The position numbers and the translations under genes are program-made. From Cobetia sp. cqz5-12 (GTDB taxonomy: Bacteria; Pseudomonadota; Gammaproteobacteria; Pseudomonadales; Halomonadaceae): a stretch of 64,000 nt of DNA. This document shows positions 45,301-54,163 of the stretch, one piece after another (position 1 is the first letter of the stretch; each line of letters opens with the position of its first letter). The notes under the pieces are model-generated. The model saw nothing but the letters and a program-made list of their open reading frames with translations. It was not told where the DNA came from and made no database searches. The DNA is taken from NCBI RefSeq assembly GCF_016495405.1, contig NZ_CP044522.1, positions 496,001 to 560,000 on the forward strand, given 5' to 3'.

Positions 45301-46399
45301 GCTGGACCGCGTCGGCGTACGCTTCCGCGATGCCGAGGTGCCGGATGAGGACAACGAACCCTTCGCCCCCGATGGGCTGGAGAACTTCACCCTGACCCGC
45401 GAGCTGCTGGATGCCGCGCTTGCCGGGCAGTCACTGCCGCTGGCCGCCGAACGTCTGCGCCGGGCCGGGCGGCTGCCGGCGCTGGGCTTTGCCGATGCCT
45501 TGATCGAACCGCGCCTCAAGCGTCTCGACCAGCAGTTGGCCAGCTGGCGTGACCAGCTCAGCGATGCCATCTCGCTGCCGCCGCGCACCCTCGAGGTACC
45601 GCTGGTGATGCAGGATGAGGGCGGCAAGCCCTTGCGGGTGACGCTCACCACGCGTCTGATCAGCCGTCAGCAGCTGCGCGATGACGCCGAGGGCGAGAGC
45701 CGCCTGCTGGCCACGCTGGAGGCGACCCACTTCGGCACCCTCAAGCCCGGCAAGGAAGGGCGCTACAAGAAGCTCGGCAAGCCGCATCGCCTGCTGGCCG
45801 GCTATCTCGACTGGCTGATGGCCAACGCGCGTCCCGGCCTCGGGGAAGTGGCGGGTAATCAGGGCACGCGTCGTGAAGGCTATCAGTGGCTGGCGGTGTT
45901 CGAGGACCGCTGGCTGCTGTTCCCCGCGCTGCGCATCGAGCAGGCCGAGGCCGCGCTGCGCCATCTCGTCAAGGCGTATGCCCGGGGCTGGCAGGCGCCG
46001 CTGGCCGCCGCGCTGGAACTAGCGACCACCCTCTGGGAAGTGGTGGGCGAGGAGGATCGCAATGCCTTGTTCGGCGCACTCAAGGCGCAGGCCGCTGACG
46101 GCACGCCAACCCTTGAGACGGCGCTGGCCGCCATTCACAAGCCCTGGCTTGCTGACAGCCTGTCGCGCGCCATGGAAACCCGCTTCAGCGAAGACATCTT
46201 CAAGGGCCCCCAGGCGCTCAGGCGTCAGGAAGGCGCGCTGGGCGAGCTGTGGCCGGAGTTTGACGCCTTTGCACAGGCCGGCGGCGTGCTCAACAGCGTG
46301 CAGCTCTACCAGCCGTTGATCGAGAGCATGATCGGCGTGCGACAGGGCATTCTCGGCGAACGCGCGGTGGAGCTTGCCACCGGGAAGGGGCAGTCATGA
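42320..46399 (+). CDS. recC: Exodeoxyribonuclease V gamma subunit (RecC)
   Basis: 1359 aa, larger than E. coli RecC (1122 aa). It recognises Chi and splits DNA strands for RecB and RecD. Diagnostic stretches: HANHLEDLRDLALKVIKA, VQSNGMAQWLRLSLAEADGI, FGISALPGQTLDALHAL, DILVMVPDIDRYAPYIEAVF, MPMRAIPFREVHLLGMNDGD, YLFLEALLAARDRLSISWVG. An insert near residue 617 is made of four Pro/Ala/Gly pentapeptides. Start 42320 follows AGGA; the frame is open 23 codons upstream without a site. Overlaps recB by 4 bp. Confidence 0.96.
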   Translation: MFTVLHANHLEDLRDLALKVIKAAPQPPLVPETFLVQSNGMAQWLRLSLAEADGIAASVDFPLPSSFVWRAYRGVLGGVLGDEIPELSPFDKGPLAWRLLRLLPGLLADESQAECYAPLRDYLCRDERGQLIEAVGEDALPAMPEGPEAERQQWQLACQLADLFDQYLNYRPEWVRSWESGLEDDNFRDAFARQQAASELPANLLPDNLPDSQQWQPALWRAVLADAPSSSRQHHRAALHGRFVAAARALETLPSTRRHPLPPRLFVFGISALPGQTLDALHALSGVMDIYLMITNPCRHYWGDIVSDREAVRRSSRADSQRMDSERLAQQRARHPEAPALIGLAEEELHLKANPLLAGLGAQGRDFIVSLYEFESALSGRDSGFDLELDVFVPRISEDTPPEQAPLLQQIQDEILELVHPGERALAEGSPRVLAADDDSISLVSAHSALREVEILHDRLLAAFERAHDAEKRGEGEPLRPRDILVMVPDIDRYAPYIEAVFGQLPPGNPRHIPFTIADRVASQANPLLGLVLMLLELPERRLGVSEVLDALDVAAFRRRFAIEEGELERLRRWLADSGVRWGLSGEHREQLGFMPLDENSWRFGLERMLLGYATGTPAAGAPAVGSPTAGAPTYGELGEGHSDGQINDLMDGLVDMNGLSFDGVVPFDEVAGLEAELAGKVGELIESLDRWRRWLDTSRTPADWATTLQRLWEESLSPDSAEEFDILARLQAALSRLDKGWQQAGFEGCLSLKVVREALRGELDSGGLAQRFLAGRVNFATLMPMRAIPFREVHLLGMNDGDYPRVRMPQDFDLMASRPQAGDRSRRDDDRYLFLEALLAARDRLSISWVGRDQRDNGERPPSVLVGELLDYIELGWTPETHAEAPSVSREAALRERLITEHPLQPFSRRYFHACQAASVDLFSYDASWSSLYRAAGQAQVTETLQENPSNASQVKAAAATALRQLVEQAPESHLRLGADSLARFLRRPWQLGLDRVGVRFRDAEVPDEDNEPFAPDGLENFTLTRELLDAALAGQSLPLAAERLRRAGRLPALGFADALIEPRLKRLDQQLASWRDQLSDAISLPPRTLEVPLVMQDEGGKPLRVTLTTRLISRQQLRDDAEGESRLLATLEATHFGTLKPGKEGRYKKLGKPHRLLAGYLDWLMANARPGLGEVAGNQGTRREGYQWLAVFEDRWLLFPALRIEQAEAALRHLVKAYARGWQAPLAAALELATTLWEVVGEEDRNALFGALKAQAADGTPTLETALAAIHKPWLADSLSRAMETRFSEDIFKGPQALRRQEGALGELWPEFDAFAQAGGVLNSVQLYQPLIESMIGVRQGILGERAVELATGKGQS
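44168..44227 (+). repeat. Four 15-bp repeats inside recC
   Basis: Units 44168-44182, 44183-44197, 44198-44212 and 44213-44227 encode TPAAG, APAVG, SPTAG and APTYG, a flexible Pro/Gly insert in an otherwise folded protein. Confidence 0.88.
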
Positions 46400-49300
46400 G
46401 CGATACCAGAATGGAAGGCATGCGCGGTGTGGAGAGTGACCTGAGGAGCGGCGTGAGGAGTGGCATCGCTCAGGACAAGGAAGCGGCAATGAGTGACGAG
46501 ATGGATCAAGTCGTGCAGGGCCAGGCCCTCGATATACCGACGCTGCCCCTGCTCGGTCAGCATCTGATCGAGGCGAGTGCCGGCACCGGCAAGACCTTCA
46601 CCCTCGCCGCGCTCTACGTGCGGCTGGTGCTCGGGCCCTTGTCCGGGCAGGCGGCCAGCGTGAGCTATCCGCGTCCGCTGACGCCGCCGGAGATTCTGGT
46701 GGTGACCTTCACCGAAGCCGCCACCGCAGAGCTGCGTGACCGCATTCGTGCGCGCCTCAAGCAGGCGCGTGAGGCGCTGCTGGAGCGTGCCAGTCCTGAT
46801 CCGGTGCTGGCCGAGTTGCTCGCGCCGCTGCTGACACCCTCACCTGCCGAGGACGCATCGCGCCTCAAGGCCGCGGCGGCGCGGCGCCTCGATCAGGCCG
46901 CACGCCTGATGGATGACGCCGCCATCTTCACCATCCACGGCTTTTGTCAGCGCATGCTCAGTCGGCATGCCTTCGATGCCGGCGGACGCTTCGGTGCCGA
47001 GCTGCTACAGGACGGCCAGTCACTGCTGACACGTTGCGTCGAGGATTACTGGCGCTGCGAGTTCTATCCGCTGGCCCGCGAGTGGCAGGCCTTGATCCGT
47101 GGGCGCTGGGCCGGCCCGGAAGCACTGGGAGAGGAGCTGCGCGGCCTGTTGCGTGACGGCACGCCACGCCCGCTGTATCGCGACGGTGAATGTCTTGAGG
47201 CCCCGCATGACCTGAGCGAGCTGCTCGGCAATGCCGAACAGTGGCGTCAGCAACAGGAGGCCGCCCGTCGCGCCGTCGAGGAAAGCTTCGATGAGCCGGC
47301 CATCCGCGACGTGATGAGCGAGGCCTTCGCCAGCAAGGCGCTCAACGGCAACAGCTACAAGGAGGCCGAACTCGAGCCTCGCCTGGCGGCGACGGCCGCC
47401 TGGCTGGCCAGCGGCGAGCACGACTTCGCCGCCGACATGCTCGACAGCAAGAAGCTGTGCTGGCTGAGTCAGGCCAAGCTCGAGAAGGGCACCAAGAAGA
47501 ATTGCCAGACGCCGCGTCACCCCTTCTTCGCGGCGCTGGACCTGCTGGCCGAGGTACCGGCACCGGACGCCGTGCTGCTGGATCAGGTCGCCGTGCACGC
47601 GCGTGACAGCGTCGCCCGCGCCCTGATCTGTGAGAAGCGCCGCCTCGGGCTGTGGGAATTCTCGGACCTGCTCAATGATCTCGATCACGCGCTGGACCCG
47701 ACGCTCAATGGTGAGGCCAGCCAGCGTCTGGCGCGCCAGATTCGTCAGGAGCTGCCGGTGGCGATGATCGACGAATTCCAGGACACCGACCCGGTCCAGT
47801 ACCGCATCTTCCGGCGCATCTATCCGCAGACCGCGGGCGATGGCCCGACCGACGACGATGACTTCAGCAGTGATGCTGTCAATGGCAATGCTGACGAGGC
47901 GCCCAGCACGCTGTTGATGATCGGTGATCCCAAGCAGGCCATCTATGCCTTCCGCGGCGCCGATATCGACACCTATCTGGCGGCGCGCAAGGTCACCAGT
48001 TCGCGCTTCACCCTGCCGCGCAACTTCCGCTCCAGCGCCGCGATGGTATCCGCGGTGAATGCGCTGTTCGCCCAGCATCAGGCGCCCTTCGGCAGTGAGG
48101 ACATCCCCTTCCAGCCGGTCGAGGCCCAGGGCACGCGCACTCGACTGGTGCTGCGTCATCCGGATGGCCGCGAAGAGGCCGCCTGTGCGCTGAATCTGTG
48201 GTGGGCCAGCGGTGAGCGCCTGAGCGCCGATGACCACCGTCGCGCCATGAGTCGCGCCTGCCGCACCCAGATCCAGACACTGCTTGAGGGCCAACAACGC
48301 CTGGCGGCGGGCGAGCCGGGGTTGGTGTTCATGGATGAAGGGGATGCGACGCCGCGTGGCGTGGCCGCCAGCGATATCGCGGTGCTGGTGCGCAATGGGC
48401 GCGAGGCTGCAGCGGTGCGTGGGGCGCTTGCCGAAGGCGGTATCCGCAGCGTCTATCTGAGCGAGAAGAGCTCGGTGTTCGATACGCCGGAGGCCTTCGA
48501 GTTGCTGCAGTTGTTCGAGGCCGTGGCCCATCCGCGGGATGACCGCCGTCTGCGCGCGGCGCTGGCGACGCGCCTGTTGGCGGATGACCTCTCGCTGGTC
48601 GAGCGCCTCGCGGTGGATGAGCTGGCCTGGGAGCGCGAGGTCGAGCGCTTCGATGGCTATCACCGTGACTGGCAGCGGCGCGGCGTGCTGCCGATGCTGC
48701 GCGGCGTGATGCGTGACTTCCGGGTCGGTGAGCGGTTGGCGGCGCGCGCCGGGGGTGAGCGCGCTCTGACGGACGTGCTGCACCTTGGCGAGCTGGCCCA
48801 GAATGCCGCCCAGCGCCTCGATGGCGAGCAGGCGCTGCTGCGCTGGTGGCATCAGGCGCTGGAGTCGGGCCATGAAGCGCTGGACAGCGACAGCCTCAGT
48901 CAGCGACTGGAAAGTGATGAGGGGCTGGTACGCGTCGTCACCATCCACAAGTCCAAGGGGCTTGAGTATCCCATCGTGCTGCTGCCATTCATGGCCAGCT
49001 TCCGCGCCGCCGAGCCGGACAGGAATTTCGGCCTGCTAACCCTCAAGCAGCGCTGGCTGGCTTCGGCTGACGTGGGAGGTGATGACCAAGGAGGCGCTGA
49101 CGAGGAAGACGATAACGAGGAAGTGTCTGCTCGGAGAGTCGATCAGGAGAATGACGCGCTCGATGACAGCATCCTGGTCAAGAAGCCCTCCAGGGAGGCC
49201 ATCGCGGCGGCCGACCATGCACGCCTGATGGAAGATGTGCGTCTGCTCTACGTGGCGCTGACACGGCCCAAGTTCGCCTGCTGGCTGGGACTGGCGCCCA

Positions 49301-50700
49301 TCGGCAAGGGCGGTTTCAGCAAGCAGCTGAGCCTGCCGTCCACCGCTGTCGGCTACCTGCTCGGCCTGAGTGATACCCCGGACATCGAGGCCAGCGCCAT
49401 CGAGGCCGCGCTGCACGGCTGGTGTGATCAGCAGTCTGCCGGCCTGGCGCGCGTTTCCGGCCTGCCCGCGCCAGCGGGCCATGAATATCAGCCCCCGGCG
49501 GAGCGCGATCAGCACTTCCACGGCGCGCGCCACTTCGCGGGCGGCATCGAGGATGACTGGTGGATCGCCTCCTACACCGCCTTGCTCACCGATGCCCGTC
49601 AGGTGACGGCGGCACTGGAAGACACCGCCGATGCCGCGGATGACCGCGTGCCCGAGGGCGCTACCGAGATCGCGCTGGAAGAAGGCGAGCAGGGCCTGAC
49701 GCGCCCGGACCGCGAGGTGGCGGGCCAGTCCGGCCCGCTGCTGGCTGGCGGACTGCCGATGACGGTGGGCGAGATCCACCTGCATGACTTCCCGCGCGGA
49801 CCGCGCCCGGGGACCTTCCTGCACGGCCTGCTGGAGGCGGTGGATCTCGATCGTCTCGGCGCGGATGACTATCGCGGCGAGCTTGAGCGGCTGGTGGGCT
49901 CGCGGCTGCATTTCGGTGGCTTCGATGCCAGCTGGCAACCGCGCCTCACCGACTGGCTGGAGCAGGCGCTGACCCGCCCGCTGCAGGGCTTCGAGGGCGA
50001 GCCTATCCTGCTCAACCGGCTGGAGGCCTGGCTGCCGGAGCTGGAATTCTGGCTGCCCGCTGTCCATGCGCGCAGTCTGCCGCTGGATGCCGTGGTCACC
50101 GCGCTGGAGCCGTTGCCGCGCTCGCGGCCCAGGCTCGCGCCACGCCGCATGCACGGCATGCTCAAGGGCTTCATCGATCTGACCTTCCAGTCCGGCGGGC
50201 GCTGGTACGTGCTGGACTGGAAATCCAACTATCTGGGCGAGCGCCCCGAGGATTATCTTGGCGAGTCGCTGGCCCGCGCCATGGTCGAGCACCGTTACGA
50301 CCTGCAGTACGTGCTTTATACCCTCGCGCTGCACCGTCTGCTCAAGGCGCGCCTCGGTGAGGACTACGATTACGAGCGCTGCATGGGCGGGGTGCTGTAT
50401 GTCTTCCTGCGTGGCCTGGATGCCGGCGGTGATTCACCCGCGCTTGCGGTGGATGAAGCCACGGCGACGCCCGGCCAGCCCTTTGAAGAGACAGCGACGT
50501 CCGGCCGGCCCCTTGAAGGGACAGCGACGCCCGGCGTGGCGACGCCCGGCGTCTTCCAGCGCAGACCATCACAGGCGCTGATCGAGGCGCTGGATCTCTG
50601 GCTGGGCGGTGACAGCTCCGCATTGGACAGCCTGCTCCTTCACACCACCGACACCTCGCCACTCACGCAAAGCGGCCAGCAGGGGGCCTTCGATGTCTGA
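46396..50700 (+). CDS. recB: Exodeoxyribonuclease V beta subunit (RecB)
   Basis: 1434 aa helicase-nuclease. UvrD-like helicase motifs: Walker A EASAGTGKTFTLAALYVRL near residue 56, VTFTEAATAELRDRIR, IDEFQDTDPVQY, GDPKQAIYAFRGAD, VTIHKSKGLEYPIVLLPF. The C-terminal nuclease domain has FLHGLLEAVD, LKGFIDLTF and VLDWKSNYLG (Asp and Lys of the active site), then YDLQYVLYTLALHRLL. The first ATG overlaps recC (ATGA); a second in-frame ATG at 46489 has an AAGGA site and sits just before conserved sequence, so the start is uncertain by 31 residues. Near the end it holds a Thr/Pro/Gly decapeptide repeat. Confidence 0.96.
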   Translation: MSDTRMEGMRGVESDLRSGVRSGIAQDKEAAMSDEMDQVVQGQALDIPTLPLLGQHLIEASAGTGKTFTLAALYVRLVLGPLSGQAASVSYPRPLTPPEILVVTFTEAATAELRDRIRARLKQAREALLERASPDPVLAELLAPLLTPSPAEDASRLKAAAARRLDQAARLMDDAAIFTIHGFCQRMLSRHAFDAGGRFGAELLQDGQSLLTRCVEDYWRCEFYPLAREWQALIRGRWAGPEALGEELRGLLRDGTPRPLYRDGECLEAPHDLSELLGNAEQWRQQQEAARRAVEESFDEPAIRDVMSEAFASKALNGNSYKEAELEPRLAATAAWLASGEHDFAADMLDSKKLCWLSQAKLEKGTKKNCQTPRHPFFAALDLLAEVPAPDAVLLDQVAVHARDSVARALICEKRRLGLWEFSDLLNDLDHALDPTLNGEASQRLARQIRQELPVAMIDEFQDTDPVQYRIFRRIYPQTAGDGPTDDDDFSSDAVNGNADEAPSTLLMIGDPKQAIYAFRGADIDTYLAARKVTSSRFTLPRNFRSSAAMVSAVNALFAQHQAPFGSEDIPFQPVEAQGTRTRLVLRHPDGREEAACALNLWWASGERLSADDHRRAMSRACRTQIQTLLEGQQRLAAGEPGLVFMDEGDATPRGVAASDIAVLVRNGREAAAVRGALAEGGIRSVYLSEKSSVFDTPEAFELLQLFEAVAHPRDDRRLRAALATRLLADDLSLVERLAVDELAWEREVERFDGYHRDWQRRGVLPMLRGVMRDFRVGERLAARAGGERALTDVLHLGELAQNAAQRLDGEQALLRWWHQALESGHEALDSDSLSQRLESDEGLVRVVTIHKSKGLEYPIVLLPFMASFRAAEPDRNFGLLTLKQRWLASADVGGDDQGGADEEDDNEEVSARRVDQENDALDDSILVKKPSREAIAAADHARLMEDVRLLYVALTRPKFACWLGLAPIGKGGFSKQLSLPSTAVGYLLGLSDTPDIEASAIEAALHGWCDQQSAGLARVSGLPAPAGHEYQPPAERDQHFHGARHFAGGIEDDWWIASYTALLTDARQVTAALEDTADAADDRVPEGATEIALEEGEQGLTRPDREVAGQSGPLLAGGLPMTVGEIHLHDFPRGPRPGTFLHGLLEAVDLDRLGADDYRGELERLVGSRLHFGGFDASWQPRLTDWLEQALTRPLQGFEGEPILLNRLEAWLPELEFWLPAVHARSLPLDAVVTALEPLPRSRPRLAPRRMHGMLKGFIDLTFQSGGRWYVLDWKSNYLGERPEDYLGESLARAMVEHRYDLQYVLYTLALHRLLKARLGEDYDYERCMGGVLYVFLRGLDAGGDSPALAVDEATATPGQPFEETATSGRPLEGTATPGVATPGVFQRRPSQALIEALDLWLGGDSSALDSLLLHTTDTSPLTQSGQQGAFDV
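50461..50553 (+). repeat. 30- and 15-bp repeats near the recB 3' end
   Basis: Two 30-bp units (50461-50490, 50491-50520), a shortened 18-bp unit (50521-50538) whose last 15 bp are repeated once more (50539-50553). They encode TATPGQPFEE, TATSGRPLEG, TATPGV, ATPGV in a surface-exposed part of the nuclease domain. Confidence 0.88.
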
Positions 50701-52855
50701 CGCCACGCCTTTGAAAACGCAGCAGCACAGCGCTGCCCCTGACGCCCCGACTGCCGAGACCCTGCTCGCGACGCTCGGCCTGTGGGTGGAGCTGGGCTGG
50801 CTCAGGCGAGTCGATGCCCATCTGGTGCGCTTCATGGCGCGTCATGTACCGGAGGCCCCGGCCAGCGTGCTGCTGGCGGCTGCGCTTGCCAGCCACCAGC
50901 TGGGGCGCGGACATGTGTGCCTGTCGCTGTCGCGGGCGCTGGCCGAGCCACGCGCGACCCTGTCGCTGCCACCGCTGGAGCAGTCCGAGGCGCATCTTGC
51001 CGAGGTCAGCGTGACCCTGCCGGAAGCCTTCCTGGCGGATCTCGATGCCGGCCGCTGGGCCGAGCAGCTGGCGGCATCGCGGCTGGTCAGCGTGCTGGCG
51101 CAGGCCGATTCCCCGGCAGGCCATCTGCCGCTGCGCCCGCTGGTGCTGGTGGGCGAGCGCCTCTATCTGCGCCGTTACTGGCAGGCCGAGCGTGAAGTCG
51201 CGGCAGGGCTGCGTGCGCGGATGGGGCCGAGCGAGGAGGGCGAGACGCGGGTCAGTGATGCGCTGGGCGAGCGCCTGCGTGAGCTGTTCGCCAGCAATCA
51301 GCCGGACCCCCACGGCGCGCCGGACTGGCAGAAGCTGGCCTGCGCCCTGGCGCTGCGTCAGCGCCTGACGGTGATCTCCGGCGGTCCCGGTACCGGCAAG
51401 ACCACCACCGTCACGCGCCTCTTGGCACTGTTGCAGGCGCAGGCGCTCTCTGGTGGAGCTGGCGGTGTGCAGGTGGAGAGCGGTGTGGTAGGCAGTGTCG
51501 GGAGCGATGAGACAGGCCATCCGCATGAACGGCGGGCGCTGGATATCCGACTGGTCGCCCCGACCGGCAAGGCGGCGGCGCGGCTGTCGGAGTCGATCCG
51601 CGGCGCGGTGGCGAAGCTCGAGGTGCCAGACGAGGTGCGCGCGGCCATCCCGCGTGAGGCAAGCACCGTGCACCGCCTGCTGGGCGCGCGTCCGGATTCG
51701 CGCCACTTCCGCCATCACGCTGGCAACCCGCTGGCGCTGGATCTGCTGGTGGTAGATGAAGCCTCGATGGTCGATCTCGACCTGATGGCGGCACTGCTCG
51801 GCGCGCTGCCTGCCCACGCCCGCCTGATTCTGCTCGGCGACAAGGACCAGCTGGCCTCGGTGGAAGCCGGCGCCGTGCTGGGCGATCTCTGTGAGCATGC
51901 GCTGCCGCCGCGCTACTCACCGGCGCTGTGTGACGATCTCACCCGCCTGACCGGCGAGACGCTGGAGCAGGCCATCGCCGCGCCTGATGGCCAGGACCTG
52001 GAGGAAACCTCAGCGACGCGCGGCCGACTCGCCGATCATGTGGTGGTGCTGCAGAAGAGTTATCGCTTCTCTGCCGACAGTGGTATCGGCGCCTTGGCAC
52101 GTGCCAGCAACGCGGGGGATCGTCAGGCGCTGCGCGCCGCCTGGAAGACAGGCTACAGCGATATCGCCTGGCTCAAGCTCAGTGGCCCGGAGGACCGCGA
52201 TCTCGAGAAGCTGGTAGTCAACGGCTACCGCCCGGCGCTGGAGGCCGTGCGTGAGCGACGTCCGGCGCGTGAGGTGATCGATCTGCTGCTCGAGTTCCAG
52301 CTGCTGTGCGCGCTGCGCCGTGGCCCCTACGGCGTCGATGGCCTCAACCAGCGGGTGGCGCGGGTGCTGATGCGCCGTGGCCTGATCGCCGAGGAACGCG
52401 GCTGGTACGCCGGGCGTCCGGTGATGGTGACGCGCAATGATCGCGCGCTGGGGCTCTACAACGGCGATGTCGGCATCACCCTGCCGGACCCCGCCGCCGG
52501 GGGACGCCTGCGCGTGTTCTTCCCGGTCGAGGAAGAGGCGGTGTTAGACGGCGAGCGCGAGGCGCAGGACACCGACATCCAGCGCTTCCACCGTGGCGTG
52601 CGCGCGGTGTTGCCGTCACGCCTCGAGGCGGTGGAGACGGTCTTTGCGATGACGGTCCACAAGTCGCAGGGTTCCGAGTTCCGCCATGTGGTATTCGTGT
52701 TGCCTGAGGGCGCCAACCCGATTCTGACCCGCGAGCTGGTCTACACCGGCATCACGCGGGCCAAGTCGCGGGTCACGCTGGCGGGCACCCGCCGCGAGAC
52801 GCTGGAAGGCGCCATTGAACGACGCGTGGTGAGAGCCAGCGGGCTGGTGCTTTAG
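50693..52855 (+). CDS. recD: Exodeoxyribonuclease V alpha subunit (RecD)
   Basis: 720 aa SF1B helicase of RecBCD. N-terminal domain to ~residue 190, then Walker A VISGGPGTGKTTTVTRLLAL near 230, LVAPTGKAAARLSESI, STVHRLLGARPDS, LLVVDEASMVDLDLMAALL (Walker B), ARLILLGDKDQLASVEAGAV, VLQKSYRFSADSGIGALA, and motif VI region MTVHKSQGSEFRHVVFVLP, ELVYTGITRAKSRVTLAGTR. The start at 50693 overlaps recB by 8 bp and follows AGGGGG. It completes the recC-recB-recD operon. Confidence 0.96.
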   Translation: MSDATPLKTQQHSAAPDAPTAETLLATLGLWVELGWLRRVDAHLVRFMARHVPEAPASVLLAAALASHQLGRGHVCLSLSRALAEPRATLSLPPLEQSEAHLAEVSVTLPEAFLADLDAGRWAEQLAASRLVSVLAQADSPAGHLPLRPLVLVGERLYLRRYWQAEREVAAGLRARMGPSEEGETRVSDALGERLRELFASNQPDPHGAPDWQKLACALALRQRLTVISGGPGTGKTTTVTRLLALLQAQALSGGAGGVQVESGVVGSVGSDETGHPHERRALDIRLVAPTGKAAARLSESIRGAVAKLEVPDEVRAAIPREASTVHRLLGARPDSRHFRHHAGNPLALDLLVVDEASMVDLDLMAALLGALPAHARLILLGDKDQLASVEAGAVLGDLCEHALPPRYSPALCDDLTRLTGETLEQAIAAPDGQDLEETSATRGRLADHVVVLQKSYRFSADSGIGALARASNAGDRQALRAAWKTGYSDIAWLKLSGPEDRDLEKLVVNGYRPALEAVRERRPAREVIDLLLEFQLLCALRRGPYGVDGLNQRVARVLMRRGLIAEERGWYAGRPVMVTRNDRALGLYNGDVGITLPDPAAGGRLRVFFPVEEEAVLDGEREAQDTDIQRFHRGVRAVLPSRLEAVETVFAMTVHKSQGSEFRHVVFVLPEGANPILTRELVYTGITRAKSRVTLAGTRRETLEGAIERRVVRASGLVL

Positions 52856-52921
52856 ACCGGACGCCGACGGATGATCGTCAGGTCAGGTCTGGCCCCGCTT
52901 CGCTCGAGAGGAGGAGGGGAC

Positions 52922-54163
52922 ATGACGGACGTCAGCAGTCGCGTGAGGGGAAGGGCGCAGCCGCAGAGCGAGATGGATGCCGTGCCACTGGCCACGGCGG
53001 CCAGTCAGCTCAAGGATCCGCAGGCGGCGGTGGCTGAGCTTGCCCGAACGCTTGATCATGGGCTGGGAAGTCGTGAGCGGCTTGGCGGGGTGCTGTTCTT
53101 CTGCTCGGCGGATTATCCGCTGGCGGCACTGGGCCAGGCGCTGGCCGCCACCTTCGGTGAGGTAGCGGTGAGCGGCTGTACCACCGCCGGCGAGATCACG
53201 CCCGAGGGCTATGCGCGCGGCTCCATCACTGCCATCGGCCTGGCGCACAGTGACTTTGCGCTGGCGCAGGTGCTGATCGATGATCTGAGCGGTTTTGATC
53301 TTCCGCGCGCCCAGGCGCTGAGTGACGAGCTGCTGGCGCGCTGTCGCGAACAGGCCGTGGCACCGGTGATGGGTAACAGCTTCGCGCTGACGTTGCTCGA
53401 CGGCCTCTCGAGCAGTGAGGAGCAGGTACTGGCGACGCTGGATGCGGCGCTGGGCAGCATTCCCGCCTTCGGTGGCTCCGCCGGGGATGACAATCGTCTG
53501 TCGCACACCTATGTCTACGCCGATGGCGTCTTCCATGATCAGGCGGCGGTCGTGGTGGTGGTCAACACGCGGCTGCCGTTCGAGGTCATCAGCACCCATC
53601 ACCTCACACCGCTGGCCGACAAGCTGGTGGTGACGGCGGTGGAGCGTGATTCACGCCGCGTGCTGGAGCTGAATGCCGAGCCCGCCGCCGAGGAGTACGC
53701 CAGGCTGGCAGGCGTTGCGCCCGAAGCGCTGGAGGAGGCAGTCTTCGCGCGTTGTCCGCTGGCGGTGCGCATCGGTGAGGCGCATTACGTGCGTTCCATC
53801 CAGCGCGTGAATGCCGATGCCAGCCTGAGTTTCTACTGTGCGGTGGAGACCGGCATCGTGCTCACCGCCATGCAGGCCACGCCGATTCTCGCGCAGCTCG
53901 AGCAGCGACTGGCCGAGGTGGAGGCGCGACTGGGGCCGCCCGCGCTGACCATCGGCTGTGACTGCTTCCTGCGGCGCATGGAGATCGAGGCGCTGGGGCT
54001 GGAGGATGAGGCCTCGCGTCTTCTCAGGCGTCATCAGGTGATCGGCTTCAATACCTACGGTGAGCAGCATCACGGCATGCACATCAACCAGACCTTCACC
54101 GGCGTGGTGATCGGCCAGCGCCGCCTCGCAGCCGATGGCACGGGAGGGCAGGATGGCGCCTGA
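52922..54163 (+). CDS. FIST-domain sensor protein (NosP-like)
   Basis: 413 aa with FIST_N at about residues 50-245 (LFFCSADYPLAALGQALAAT, VAVSGCTTAGEITPEGYARG, PAFGGSAGDDNRLSHTYVYA) and FIST_C beyond (YCAVETGIVLTAMQATPILA, VIGFNTYGEQHHGMHINQTF). It sits immediately before, and overlaps by 11 bp, a hybrid histidine kinase. That pair is the arrangement of NosP and NahK in Pseudomonas aeruginosa, where the FIST protein binds heme and nitric oxide and controls the kinase (published). Heme binding cannot be shown from sequence. Start 52922 follows GAGGAGGGG. Confidence 0.88.
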   Translation: MTDVSSRVRGRAQPQSEMDAVPLATAASQLKDPQAAVAELARTLDHGLGSRERLGGVLFFCSADYPLAALGQALAATFGEVAVSGCTTAGEITPEGYARGSITAIGLAHSDFALAQVLIDDLSGFDLPRAQALSDELLARCREQAVAPVMGNSFALTLLDGLSSSEEQVLATLDAALGSIPAFGGSAGDDNRLSHTYVYADGVFHDQAAVVVVVNTRLPFEVISTHHLTPLADKLVVTAVERDSRRVLELNAEPAAEEYARLAGVAPEALEEAVFARCPLAVRIGEAHYVRSIQRVNADASLSFYCAVETGIVLTAMQATPILAQLEQRLAEVEARLGPPALTIGCDCFLRRMEIEALGLEDEASRLLRRHQVIGFNTYGEQHHGMHINQTFTGVVIGQRRLAADGTGGQDGA

